Shown in pieces: positions 1-10,869 of a DNA stretch of 44,751 nt. Positions within the stretch are counted from its first letter, which is position 1. Every line of letters starts with the position of its first letter. Both the position numbers and the translations under genes were made by a program. Origin of the DNA: Heliocybe sulcata (taxonomy: Eukaryota; Basidiomycota; Agaricomycetes; Gloeophyllales; Gloeophyllaceae); assembly GCA_004369045.1 (NCBI GenBank), contig ML213531.1:2221-46971 (forward strand). Direction: 5' to 3'. The notes under the pieces are model-generated. The model searched no databases. It saw nothing but the letters and a program-made list of their open reading frames with translations, and was not told the DNA's origin.

Positions 1-300
1 TGCATCCTGCAGCTGCATGCTGCAGTTTGGAAAAAGTAGGTAAATGCTGGTGTTCATCCTGCAGCTGCAGGCTGCAGTGTGGAAAAAGAGGGTAAATTCC
101 AGCCTGCATCCTGCAGCTGCATGCTGCAGGATGCAAAAAGAGGGTAAATTCTGGCCTGCGTTCACTGCCTGCCATCAATCCTGCACCCATATATGGCAAG
201 CTGCAGCTGCAGGTTTCCTTTTCTGGTGGCTGCAGCCTGCGTCTTGCCTTATATGGACGGCAGCGAACCCTTCGCTGCCGTAAGTATAATATTAGGTTCT
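1..300. repeat. TGCAG-rich minisatellite, left tract, with hairpin edge
   Basis: A unit of about 52 bases recurs, starting near 6, 58 and 110. It is a run of CTGCAGCTGCATGCTGCAG followed by an A-rich part resembling GGAAAAAGAGGGTAAATT. The tract ends in a perfect inverted repeat at 259-279 (arms GGCAGCGAA and TTCGCTGCC, loop CCC) followed by GTAAGTATAATATTAG. The same hairpin and tail close the second tract at 865-901. Reading frames across the tract only translate the repeat and I do not call them genes. Confidence 0.8.
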
Positions 301-600
301 GTACTTGTTTTATTTGCTGTATCATTGGTACCCTAACCCTTGTGCTAAATGATGGTCCTGGTTGTCACGGATGACCTAAACCTTATCCTGCAATGGCTGC
401 TCTAAACCTTGTCCTAAATGCACACTACACACACTTGCGTCCACACAAGCAAAGGGGTGGCGGGAAGAGCCTGTGTCTTCAAGAGTGAAATACAATGGGG
501 AATCACTTGTTTTATTGCCTTGCGTGGTGGAATACAAGGCAGCAACACCACCGGTGTCATGCAGCACCACGGAATAGGTTAAGGGATGACTTATTCTATT
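301..600. other. spacer between the two minisatellite tracts, no gene seen
   Basis: Unique-looking sequence. Short imperfect repeats such as CTAAACCTT and CTAACCCTT occur at 331-410. No open frame with family features, RNA gene or promoter was recognised. Confidence 0.4.
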
Positions 601-901
601 TCGCTGCATCCTGCAGGTGGGGAGCAACACCTGACTGCCATCCTGCAGCTGCATCCTGCAGTTTGACAAAACAAGCGGATTTCTGACCTGCAGCTTGTGG
701 CTGTGTCCTGCAGCTTCAAAAATGGGGCCAAATTCTGACCGGCATCCTGCAGCTGCATCCTGCAGCTTCGAAAAAGAGGGGAAACCTTGGCCTGCGTCCT
801 GCAGCTGCATGCTGCAGTGTGGAAAAAGAGGGTAAATTCCAGCCTGCATGCTGCAGGTGCATGCGGCAGCGAACCCTTCGCTGCCGTAAGTATAATATTA
901 G
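601..901. repeat. TGCAG-rich minisatellite, right tract, same hairpin edge
   Basis: The left-tract unit returns in more degenerate form, with CTGCAGCTGCA cores about 52 bases apart near 745 and 797. It ends with the same palindrome at 865-885 and the same GTAAGTATAATATTAG tail. To its right the sequence changes abruptly into the intron of decayed gene copy 1. The two tracts therefore share an exact edge but have different flanks. Confidence 0.75.
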
Positions 902-1600
902 AGTCAGGGACTTGGAAGGACAGAGAGGAGAGGGACACGAAAAACACGAAGAAAAAGCGAACAAAATCATAAGAAAATAAAGACGTACCTGTTTCACGGA
1001 AACTGAGCTTCCTAATCTTCCCATGCATTCCTAGAGCCGATGCAACCATCGACATCGAGTGCGCGCGCGTGTACTCGGTCTCGAGGTTGGGTCGGGTCGG
1101 GTGACGTGGCGAGCGTCGGCGGGCACGTTTGGGACGAGCAGGGGAGGTTGTTGGGTAAAGGTGGAGGAATAAAAGCATATACAATGCCGTACATCTACAA
1201 AAAACACTTTAGAGCTGACCCTGCCCGCCAGCGTCGAGATCTGTCGCCGGCATGGCAACCCTCTGCATCAATGCATAACGCTCGAGAACGGACTGGGTTG
1301 CGCACCTAAAAGCCGTTTCCTCAGCTCACAAAGCCTCCTACCAGCTACTCCTGCACTCTTCCGATGTGTTTGATGGCTTGAAAGCGGATTCCGGCGCCGA
1401 GGATGCCCAGGTCTTGGACAAAAGGTCAAGCCGGGCCAGAGACAAACATCCGGACTGAAGCATGAGACGAACACCGGCCTAAAGCGCAGAGCAGCAACAG
1501 ATGATGCAAAACAGAAGCGGAGGCCGGTACCGCGCTCAACACAGTGAGGACCGAAGGAGACGACGAGCGGGGAGGAGGCGGACTTGCACGCCTTGGGGAC
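902..1600 (-). pseudogene. decayed copy 1 of an unrecognised intron-bearing gene family
   Basis: On the minus strand an exon-like block near 1198-989 reads SPRHPTRPNLETEYTRAHS and ends in a donor (CAG then GTACGTC). Upstream, a block at about 1450-1310 contains GLDLLSKTWASSAPES followed by in-frame stops. The intron between them keeps sequence also seen in copies 2, 4 and 5. The exon expected downstream is missing, because the minisatellite begins inside the intron. I do not recognise the family. Repetition, stops and the missing end argue for a relic. Confidence 0.5.
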
Positions 1601-2874
1601 TGTGGCGGGCGCGTGAATTGTGGCGTTAAATGGCTGCTTCCAAGGTTAACGGAGAAGGATGATTTGAGGATGATCTATTCATGACTACACGAGAAGGCTA
1701 TGAGATCTATTGGATACAGGTATCGATGTACTACTACACTGTCGGAAACTACGTAGCCTTGTACGAAGTGCGGAAACGCGTCTCGGGCATTTCGGGCATG
1801 CACTGAAGAGCCGACTGAGGACAAGGCAGCGGCGGCAGAAGGCTGAGGAGCGGGAATAATGTTTCTATCACTTTAATAGAGCCTAGTCACCAGGAGAACG
1901 ATGTCATTAGGGTCTGGGGACTGCGTGATCCGGCAATCTAGCACGGGAGGCAAAACATCGAGAGAAAGAGATTTTTATATCGACGGCGAGACACTGCGCT
2001 GGGAACGCCCGTGTCTCGTCGACGTGTTAGACTTTAATAGAGTTGGTATAAATCGCCTATGCCAGGGAAGGGGCACCAGGTATGAACGGCGGCTAGGGGA
2101 GACGAAAAATCGTAAAAGAAATAGACATTACTCTTCAGAAAGATAACAGACTGGCGCTTTCGCGCAGTCACGACGGCGCTGGGGTCGCGCACATCAGCAA
2201 AATCAAATCTTTTGTCCAAGTCGAGTGTGCATAACTTGTTTGTTTTTGCGTCCGAGGAGGAGGAGGGGCAACGATGGCGGCGAGCTCCGTCTGGAAGCGA
2301 CCCGGCGGCTGAGAAAGCTTGAGTATGTTCTAACGAGCGTGATAGGTCTGTTAGTGGGCCCTAAGACCGGTCCAGGGGCTCATAGTCTGATGCGCACCTG
2401 GGAGGAGGAGTACCGGAAGAAAACCAACCCAAATATATGACGACGAGGCAGCAAACTGAGAGCGCAGGTGCCGCTGTCTTCAAAAAGACCATGGAACTCG
2501 TGAACGCCCTACTGTACCGGCGTAGGAGTCGCGACATGGCAGGCAAGGGATTGGTGGGGTGAAATGAAAGCAAATTGAAAAGAATTCATAGCAACAGAAC
2601 GTACCAGCGCTTTCGGACAAATAAAGCGGCCTACTACTCCTGTAGACCACGCGCACCGAACGCACTGCTCGAAATGAGCGAGCGTGGGCATTCTTGATTT
2701 CATGTTCCGGCAGAAGGGGGGCGACAGCAGCGGCGGAAGGGCTCTCAGGACCGGGCCCTCATCTTCTACAGGTTTCCCAGGGTATGCTGAGTGAAAATGG
2801 TAGTCCAATTGGGTCCTGCAACGGCCCTGTCATTTGGCACTGTTGGTCCAGTCAAGAAGGGGCTAGAAGAAAAA
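1601..2874. other. repeat-derived flank, no intact gene
   Basis: No intact gene. On the minus strand, 2640-2870 resembles 4630-4860: VLRALPPLLSPP and RMPTLAHFEQ here against VLRATPPSPKAP and RATPTLSEHD there, each close to a GTGCGT/GTACGC donor. This is either the 3' part of the family seen at 2875-3603 or shared flank. 1601-2300 shows nothing I can name. Confidence 0.35.
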
Positions 2875-3603
2875 TCAGAAGTCGTCAAGGAGACTGCGCG
2901 TTCGCGACGGGCATATCTCGTCAGCATCATGAGCCGCACGGGACTCAATAACGGCCTTGTCTCCAAGATCAGTTGGCTGGAGACGAAGGAGGGGGCAGGG
3001 GGAGGGGAAAGTCGAAACAAATAGAATCAAGATCATAACAAACGGGCGGCGTACCCGTTTCACGCAGACTTTGATTCTCCATTTTCCTAGGCATTACTGG
3101 AGTCGAGGCAACCTTCGAGATCGAGTGCGCGATTGCGTACTCGGTCTCGAGGTCGCGTCGCGTCGGGTGACGTGGCGAGCATCGGCGGGTGAGTTTTCGG
3201 AGGCGGTTGGGCAGTCTCTGGGCAAACCGGAATGGTACGGCATGGACGTTGGTCATACATCTGTAAAATAATGGTTTGGAGCGGCCCCCACCAGCGTCGA
3301 GGTCCCTGGCGGGCATGGCAACTCCAGGCATCAAAGCATAAAGGTCGAGATTGGAGAGAGGTACGCACCTGGAACATCTAGCGCATCTCGGAAACCCTCC
3401 TCCCAAGTGATACCTCCCTTCGCCGACCCATCCGAGCCGTAGAGCAGTGTTTCCGGCGCCGATGTTGTCCAGGTCCCCAAGAGCAAGTCGAGCCCGGTCT
3501 AGTGACAGAGATCCAGCGAGAGTGAACCCGAAAAGCGCTGTACGCAATAGAAGAAGTAGCAGAGAATGTAGCACCCAAGTAGAGGCCGACGCGGACACCA
3601 TGC
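2875..3603 (-). pseudogene. decayed copy 2 of the unrecognised family, best-preserved copy
   Basis: Three exon-like blocks on the minus strand. (1) About 3603-3371, whose frame has GLDLLLGTWTTSAPETLL and ends in a GTGCGTAC donor. (2) 3260-3055, after TTTTACAG, with SPRHPTRRDLETEYAIAHS and ending at GTACGCC. (3) 2976-2875, after CTCCAG, with DADEICPSRTRSLLDDF then a stop. The intron between blocks 1 and 2 is nearly as conserved among copies as the exons, so the duplication acted on DNA. From 3603 another frame gives a hydrophobic, signal-like start, so the true frame of the first block is unsettled. Possibly a gene, more likely a relic. Confidence 0.45.
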
Positions 3604-3805
3604 TCGCAGTAAGGGCCGGACGAGACGACGAGCAGCGTGGAGGAGGACGGCCCGCGGCGGCATCAGCAGGGCTCTGGGGATCAAAGGGTCAGCTCATAAA
3701 GATTGATTAAACAGTATAAGGCAAGGTCGTGGAGCCGATCTGGTCCCGAGGCCGCGCGGTCGCTTGCAACCACTGAACCCGCCGAGAATGGGGTTCGAAA
3801 AGAAA

Positions 3806-4300
3806 TCATAACTCGATAAGGAAAGGGTGCGCTTGCAATGAGCGCGTCTCTCCATCATCCTATGTCCCACAGGACTCCGGGACGTCCACCCGCACCAAAG
3901 CGGATCCACTAAGGCCGAGGGTCGGGGCGGGGGGGAAGAAAGGGAGGGAAAACAGAGAATAAATTGTAAAAAAAGAACGACTCACTGTGCGTATACGCCC
4001 GTGGGAGCGTTCAATTCCAATCTATCGCGGGAGCCGTATCCAGCATCGAAATCAAGTTCGCACACGCGTTCTCGACTTCGAAGTCGGGGAGGGCGGCGTG
4101 ACGTGGCGGGTGGTGGTGGGCGCGTTTGCGGCGTACGTGCACTTCTCTCGGGCGGAAATAGACGCTACAGCCTCCTGTGAGGATGGGCATCTGAGGAAGA
4201 GCGATTAGTGGGTGCAGAGCCTTGTCGGTATCGAAATCTGTGGCGGGCAGGGAAGCCCCGAGTTTGAAGGAATTTACTTGCCTCAGACGGTCTGCACACT
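3806..4300 (-). pseudogene. decayed copy 3 of the unrecognised family
   Basis: The middle block at about 4140-3986 reads PPRHAALPDFEVENACANL and then meets a TGA in the family frame where copy 5 reads through. It ends in a GTGAGTC donor. The last block ends at 3806 with LQAHPFLIEL and a stop, matching copy 5. The stretch 3700-4140 aligns closely with 7050-7480, so copies 3 and 5 are sisters over this part. The first block is largely lost. Confidence 0.45.
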
Positions 4301-4864
4301 CTCAATAATCATCCATAATCCATCCACAACAGACCCTATCCATTCCAGAGCTTGACGAGAGTCGACCGCGTGAATATCGGAGTCTTCGCAAGCAGGTCGA
4401 GCAGGAGAAGACATGTCGGGACAGCGGGCGCCAAAGAAGCAAGCAGGCTCAATAAACCTTGTGCCTAGGACATACCTGGACTGCTTCGTGTCATCCGTCG
4501 CTCGGGCGGTGCCTGGGCAATCTGGTATGGCTGCATCTGCAGAGAGGGATAAATGAACAAAAATATAAAACAATCGATAGAAAATAAGCGCGCCAGTGCT
4601 TTCGCGTGGAACAGACGGTGGTGGATTTGCGTACCTCAGCACGACCGAATATCATGTTCAGAAAGAGTAGGCGTCGCCCTTCTTGTTTCCTTGTTGAAGA
4701 GGAGAGGGGCCTTCGGCGACGGCGGAGTGGCTCTTAATACTGTAGACTCGCGTTGTTCAGCTTCTTGATTGTGCCCCGAGTGCGGATAGGGAGGAAACTG
4801 TGCCTTGGCACGGCCCCGTCCCTTGGAACATCTGGTCCAGTCGAGGAGGGAAGAAGAAAAAAGG
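4301..4864. other. repeat-derived flank, no intact gene
   Basis: Contains the relative of the 2640-2870 block. In one minus-strand frame it runs on from the last block of copy 4 without a stop, to about 4636. No recognised domain. The rest shows nothing. Confidence 0.3.
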
Positions 4865-5690
4865 TCAGAACTCGTTGACGAGACAGCGCGTTCGCGACGC
4901 GCATATCTCGCCATAATCCTGGCTCGTAACGGACTTGGGACCGTCATCGCCTACGAATATAGGTGTGTGGAAACGGAGGAAAGGACAGGGGAAGGGAAAC
5001 AAGAAAGCAAATGCAAATAAAGTCATGAGAAAAGAACGACGCACCCGCTTTGCGCAAACTAACATTCTTATTCATCCCCCGTGTTACTGGAGTCGAGGCG
5101 ACCGTCGAGACCGAGTGCACGTTTGCGTACTCGGTCTCGAGGTCGGATCGGGTCGCGTGACGTAGCGAGCGTCGGCAGGCGCGACGGAGGCGAGGTTGGG
5201 GAAACGGACAGTTGGTAGCGGTCGTTACAACGCCGGTAGACGTTGTAAACCTGTAACAAAGAGGTTTTGAACTGCCAAGACCCGCCAGCGTCGATAGACG
5301 AACCGGGCATGGCAGCCCCGTGCATCAAGCTACGGAAATCGAGTTTTGAGGGTGATACACACCTTACAAGATAAACCACAGCTCATAAACCGTATTCCCA
5401 GTACTTCCAACGACCCTTAGCGTGCAACGGACACCGGAAGACCACGGTGTGCGTGCACTGTCCGATTTCAAGTTGATGTCCGGACTTGATCGATTTGTCG
5501 CGAGAGGGAGGCCAGACAGACAGATAGAAACAGCCAAATGAGGCAGTATAGCTAAGAACAAGAAGCCAGAGCAACGGACGCCCGCGAACTACGCGGACAC
5601 CCGTCAGAGTGCAGGACGAGACGACGAGGAGGAGAGCGTCGAGCACGTCGCAAAGGCCCGCGGGCGCCGTGGGAAACGCCGCCACAGCAC
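4865..5690 (-). pseudogene. decayed copy 4 of the unrecognised family
   Basis: Blocks on the minus strand: 5590-5372 (SSPDINLKSDSARTPW then VRCTLRVVGSTGNTVYEL), 5250-5045 (SLRHATRSDLETEYANVHS, donor GTGCGTC), and a last block ending at 4865 (YGEICASRTRCLVNEF, stop). The conserved intron lies between the first two. Block 1 matches copy 5 better than copy 2, while block 3 matches copy 2 best, so the copies are mosaics. Confidence 0.45.
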
Positions 5691-6260
5691 CTCTGCACCG
5701 ACGATGTGCGAGGGGTGCACGCTGGAGGCCTCAACGGAAATTCACCAAAATATTCATGTAGGGTCCTGTATACACAATGATACTTAATAGAAAATTATAC
5801 GGAGAATGGACGAACGTGTCGAGCAGCAGAGGCAGGGAACGTCGTCCGCAGGCCCAGATTGGGTCGATTGCGAGCAATGTTTGACGGGTGCGCGTCGCAC
5901 ACCACACCCGTTTCCTTAGTAAATTTTCCAGTATATACTTTCAGCCAAGGCGCACAAATCGGTCTATACATGTCCAGGGGTGCGTGCAGGTCTTGCAGGG
6001 GTGCAAGGCCCTTCAAAGTCGAGAGCGACGGCCTCGCGACTCGCGACTTAGGCAGTTGCCCGATTTGGCATGCAGCCAAGTCGCCAGACTGCTCGTCTCG
6101 AGCGTTGTGCGAGGGGTGCAGGCCGCAATATCGAACGTTTCGCTTATTCCCTTCACAGAAAGATGCTTATAGTTATTGCAAATCGAACTATATAATTTTT
6201 ACAGAGGGGTGCGCGGTCTAAGCTAAACTACTCACGGGTGCACGCTGAAAGTACCCTCCG
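5690..6260. repeat. GCACCCCT-rich flank, first copy
   Basis: Closely related to 7960-8560 in the same orientation. Both carry AGCACCTCTGCACCGA, GAGGGGTGCACGCTGGAG and GGGGTGCGTGCAGGTCTTGC at matching spacing, and both lie just upstream (minus-strand sense) of a family copy. The motif GCACCCCT and its complement recur many times. Long minus-strand frames exist in both copies, but substitutions fall in all codon positions, so I do not call a protein. Confidence 0.65.
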
Positions 6261-7151
6261 CGTCTCGCGACTTTAGAGTTAATTAGAAAGGCAGGCAGCC
6301 TAATAAAAAACAACAGTTCAGACGTGACGACGAGGCTGCGTAATCATCGTGCACCCATCTCACCACCATCAGTGGAACAGGAACACTCAGTAATTGCCCC
6401 TTGCCCAAAGACACAACAATTCATGGAAATCGAATGCACCAGCGTTCCCCCTGATTCCGTACGTCATGCTCATCGATCGCGATGCTCAAAGGAAGCCGGC
6501 GCGTGCATGCGTGATTTCGTGTGGGAGGAGCACTGGAGCAGGAGGGCCGGCGACAGTAGGCCTCGCGAGGTGGTATTCGATATCCTAGAGCAATTATAGC
6601 ATCTATTACAGGCAGAAACAGTGTCAGTAAAGTTTGCCAGGTGTCTAACCGTGCGGAACTAACGGTTTGTCTGAGAGACGAAAACATCCAGAGAAACCCA
6701 GATATATCCCGATGACGAGGAAGCGTGTTCGTACGCCACGCATCTCGCCATCATCAAGAGTATCGTGGCACTCGACGGCAGGCTTCTGTTCTCAGAAGCG
6801 AGAGCGAGGCAAGAAACGGGAGGACAAGGAGAGGCGAAAATCGAAGAAAATGTAAATCAAATCGTAGGAGGATAACGCACCGGCATTTTTGTTCGAATAC
6901 ATCGGCGTTGAAGTCCCGTTGATGTATCTAGTCAGAGTAAACGTCAACTTTGAGCAGGCGTGCATATTCTTGTTTTAGGGTCCGAGGAGGAGTAGGGTGG
7001 ACGGCGACGGCAGCGGGGCTGTGGGGATCGGAAGATGACCTGCTAGGCCTTAAGAAAAGGGTAGTCAGTCAGTTTATGGAGAAAATCTAGTCCCAGGACC
7101 GGGAGCCCGCTTGAAACTGCTGGCGCAGCCGGGACAAGGATCGAAAAGGGA
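6261..7151. other. repeat-derived stretch, no intact gene
   Basis: At 6720-6770 (minus strand) there is another relative of the family's last block (DDGEMRGVRTRFLV), and near 6870 another GTGCGT donor-like site followed by a T-rich TACGATTTG intron start. No complete gene can be assembled. Confidence 0.35.
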
Positions 7152-7900
7152 TCATAACTCAATGAGGAGAGAGTGCGCTCGCAACCGGCACATCTCTCCC
7201 TCGTCCTACCTCCTACAGTGCTCAGAAACGTCCACACGCACCAAAATGGATGCACCATATCCGAGGACCAGGGCGAGGAGGGAGAAAGGGAGAGGAAAGT
7301 AGAAAATAAATCATAGGAAAAAAATGACTCACCGTACGTATACGCCCGGGCCGGCATTCGATTCCCCTCTATCGCGAGAGTCATATCCAGCATCGAAATC
7401 GAGTTCGCATATGCGTTCTCGATTTCGAAGTCGGGGAGGGCGGCGTGACGTGGCGGGCACTGCTGGGGGCGAGCGAGGCGGCGGAGTAGGACAGAGGGGA
7501 TCTTCATAAATCACAGGCAACCTGATTCAAGGCAGACAACCTAGAACGAGCAACTGGGAACCGCCAGAACCTGCCGGTGTAGAGGCACCAGCCGGCCAGG
7601 GAAGCCCCTTACATCAAGGCGCAAATATTCGAGCTGTGATAGAGATACATACCTTCTAGTCCATATCTCAGCTCACATGACCTCTTCCCAATGCTTCCAG
7701 CGACCCTTCTCGTGCAACGTACACCGGGAGGCCACGGTGTGCGCGCGTTGTCCGATTGCAAACTAAGGCCCAGGACTTGACTGAACCGCCGCCGAAGGGG
7801 GCCCAACAGGATAGCCATGCAAAGCCAAAGAAGGAATCAAAGCCAAGTAAATGTACCGAGAGCAACAGACGTCGCGAATGACACGCACGGCCGTTAGAAG
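7152..7900 (-). pseudogene. decayed copy 5 of the unrecognised family
   Basis: Minus-strand blocks: 7850-7653 (LSLQSDNARTPWPPGVRCT), 7540-7333 after CGTTCTAG (PPRHAALPDFEIENAYANS, open, donor GTGAGTC), and a last block ending at 7152 (MCRLRAHSLLIEL, stop). The middle and last blocks pair with copy 3, the first block and 5' flank with copy 4. Confidence 0.45.
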
Positions 7901-7959
7901 GTACGACGAGAGGAGGACCAGGTCGTCGAAAGGCCTGCGGGCGCCGTGGGAAACGCCGC

Positions 7960-8560
7960 CACAGCACCTCTGCACCGAGGTTGGGAGAGGGGTGCACGCT
8001 GGAGACCTCAACATTAAATCGCGGAAATATTCATATGAGCTTTGGCATATGTGTAAATGTGGAATATAAAATTTTACGGAGAACGGTGCAGTATATCTAG
8101 CTGCAGAGGTCGAGAACCTCGTCTGCAGCCCCAGACTTGGTCGATTTCGAGAAGTGTCTGACGGGTGCCCGCCGCACACCTCCGTTGTTCCCTTAGAAAT
8201 TTTACCAGTACATACTTTCAAACAAGGCGCATAAATCTGTCTATATATGTCCAGGGGTGCGTGCAGGTCTTGCAGGGGTGCAAGGCCCTCCAAGGTCGAG
8301 AGAGACGGCCTCGCGACTTCGCGACTTGGCCAGTTGCCCGATTTGGCAGGCAGGCCAGTTGCCAGAATGCTCATTTCGCTCATTGCGCGAGGGCTGGAGG
8401 GGTCAATTCTGAACATTTCGCTTATTCCTCTGGCAGAAAGATACTTTATTTTATTGCGAATCGAACTGTCTACTCAGATTTTCGAAGTGCACCGGTGTTG
8501 CCGAGGTGCGGACGGGTGCACGCTGGAAATCAGCCAACGCGACTCGCGACTTTGGTGTTA
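7960..8560. repeat. GCACCCCT-rich flank, second copy
   Basis: Sister of 5690-6260. The best shared stretch is around 8245-8345, matching 5965-6070, where the GGGGTGCGTGCAGGTCTTGC core and the following CGACGGCCTCGCGACT-like sequence agree with few changes. Confidence 0.65.
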
Positions 8561-9319
8561 CCTGATGCGGCAGGCGGCACTGCCACTGCACCCGTCGCAG
8601 GGGTGCAAAGGTAAGGACCCTAGGGAGGGACATGTGATACCGTCGATACTGGGCGTACGCAGCTCGCTGCGAGAGTCACGAATCCCAATGACGAATGGAA
8701 TGATTGATATCTTGCGCGCCAAAGCTGGGCGTCTGAAGATGCAATCAATGCTCCTTTACTTGAGCTTGTTGGGTCAGACCAGACTCGAGCTCGAGCCGTT
8801 GACTCTACTCGCTGCACTATTAGACCTACGACGAACCTGCATCTCGAATCAATTTCGCATGCCAGTCTTTCCACTTCGTCCACAAGAGACGCCGTGTATC
8901 CTGAATTACTGTCACCCTTCAAGTTCTCGGCTTGCATGCGTAACAGTGCATGTACGACTCTAGTTTTCACTTGGGCTGGCTCGGAAGGGTACGTCATCCT
9001 GGGTGGTCCGCAGGTCTTACGAAGAAGATGACGACTTGCTATGATAATTTTGCGCCATGACTGGTATGCACGACGCCGGTAAGGTACTCATTTCCAGTTT
9101 TATCAGTCTCAGAAGGTGCCTGCCGGTGTATATGCGATACATGCGCACACTGGAGCACCCCGAGTACCGATCGCAACATTTGAGCTCTCGAGACTTAGTG
9201 TAAGAGGTACGAGCCGTCTCCAATTCAGGCCGTAGGGACGCGTCCTTCCCCGGAGCCCCGAAGGAAGATGGTTTGCTGACGAATCGATTCTTGTATTGCA
9301 TCATCATGACCGATCACCC
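8561..9319. other. intergenic, no gene recognised
   Basis: A minus-strand frame of about 125 codons at 8997-8620 has no family features, and no intron signals support it. It may include the distal promoter of the reductase gene that follows. Confidence 0.35.
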
Positions 9320-9327
9320 TATATATA
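9320..9327 (+). promoter_or_regulatory. TATA box of the reductase gene
   Basis: TATATATA lies 65 bases before the start codon at 9392, with no other TATA-like site nearby. Confidence 0.5.
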
Positions 9328-9391
9328 TGAGTTCCGACGACTGTATACACGTCTACACGTTCACCCACTCCGACCGACAGTCAAACGAAGC

Positions 9392-10681
9392 ATGGCGCAG
9401 CAGAAGGCGTTGTTCCTCAAGGAGAAGCAGGGCGCTTGGGAGGTCAGTGCGACCTCGATTCCAAAGCCAGGTGCCGGCGATCTGTTGGTCAAGATTGAGG
9501 CGACTGCTTTGAACCCTGTGGACTGGAAGATCCAGAAGCACGGATTCTTCATTGAAGAGTATCCCTCCATCCTTGGCACCGACGCTGCCGGAGAGGTTGC
9601 AGCAGTCGGTGAGGGCGTTACCGGATTCAAAGTAGGGGATAAAGTGTAAGTTTCCACTCCTTCCACGCCATACAGAAGTAAAATGCTTATGCGCCCTCTG
9701 CTAGGTTCCACCAGGGATGGTTCTCGAACGACAAGGCGACGTTCCAGCAGTACACTATCGTTCCTGCTGAGATAACTGCCAAGGTCCGTGTACTTCCGTA
9801 TGACCATCCTACTGAGATAGTCGCTGAGCCAATTCCACTCAGCTCCCTTCGAACATCTCCTTGGACGAGGCCGCCTCTATTCCCCTTGGGCTGGCGACCG
9901 CTGCTCTTGGTTTGTATAGCCCAGTCAATAAAGGAGGCCAGGGCGGCGCTGGCCTGACTCCCCCATGGGAAGATGCTGGCCGCGGCAAGTACGCAGGCAA
10001 GCCCATCTTCCTCTTCGGAGGCGCAACCTCTGTTGGACAGTACGGTAAGGGCAATCCAGCTTGCACACCATTTTCCACTTACTAATCAAGACATATAACT
10101 TAGTCATCCAACTCGCCAAGCTTTCTGGGTTCTCCCCAATCATCGCCACCGCTTCCCCCAAGCACACGTCCTTCCTGAAGTCTCTCGGTATCGACCACGT
10201 CATCGATCGCAATACCCCCCTTTCTGAACTGAAATCTCAGCTTGCCTCGCTGACCAAGTCACCTCTGGAAGTCGTCTACGACGCGGTGAGCTATGCCGAG
10301 ACGCAGCAGACGGGTTACGATGTACTCGCCCCGGGTGGGACTCTCGTCATCGTCCTCAATGAGCAGATCAAGAAGGACTCGTCGGCGAACAAGACGATTG
10401 CGCATGTCTTTGGTAATGTGCACGCGCCGGCCCTGCGTGCCACGGGTGTAAGTTTGTACAGCAAGCTCACTAGTCTGGTGGAGAAGGGCGAGATCAAGGT
10501 GCGTAATATAATGTATAATATGCTAGTAGCGGAGTCCTTGCTGACGTGACGTATCTGCTAGCCCAACAGAGTCGAGACACTGCCTAATGGCTTGGCCGGC
10601 ATCCCCGACGGCTTGAAGCGTATGGAGGAAGACAAGATCAGCGGAGTAAAGCTGATTGCTCGCCCACAAGAGACATCCTGA
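9392..10681 (+). CDS. medium-chain dehydrogenase/reductase (zinc-type alcohol dehydrogenase-like, probable NADPH enoyl/quinone reductase)
   Basis: Five exons: 9392-9645, 9705-9783, 9843-10044, 10104-10498, 10562-10681, giving 1050 nt and 349 residues. The N-terminal GroES-like fold has TALNPVDWK and YPSILGTDAAGEV. The Rossmann half has GGATSVGQYVIQLAK, the dinucleotide-binding loop of this superfamily. I see no zinc-binding cysteine cluster, so a zinc-free NADPH reductase of the ToxD/enoyl-reductase-like group is more likely than a true alcohol dehydrogenase. Such enzymes reduce activated double bonds or carbonyls in the cytosol; the substrate cannot be read from sequence. No polyketide synthase lies nearby, so a role in a cluster is not supported. 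The start is the first ATG after the TATA box and matches the usual short N-terminus. Confidence 0.9.
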
Positions 10682-10869
10682 AGGGAAGAGATGATTCAAT
10701 AACCTTGTATCGGTATCTGTATCATTATCAGGGGAACATGCCATTCTTATCGCCACCTTGTCTTGAATATCATCTCGATGTTTCCCAACGGACCAGCGAA
10801 TTAACGACTGTCGATGCTGTTAAAGGCGCACCACGCCAGCTGTAAGAAAATTATCCAGTAGACATTGTG

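Noticed and set aside
280-296. TAATATTA next to a hairpin, resembling the replication origin nonamer of circular single-stranded DNA viruses
   Set aside because: The sequence is outside the loop, differs at the last base, and no Rep-like gene is present.
330-341. CCCTAACCC, similar to a fungal telomere repeat
   Set aside because: Only about one and a half units; no array.
376-849. Frames with repeats like KLQDAAAGC across the minisatellite
   Set aside because: They are translations of the TGCAG repeat, not proteins.
7763-8416. 217-codon minus-strand frame over the GCACCCCT flank
   Set aside because: Its sister segment at 5690-6260 breaks the frame, and similarity is at DNA level.
1-8560. 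CRISPR array or bacterial mobile element
   Set aside because: Repeats are directly adjacent minisatellites or diverged gene copies, and the whole window is eukaryotic.
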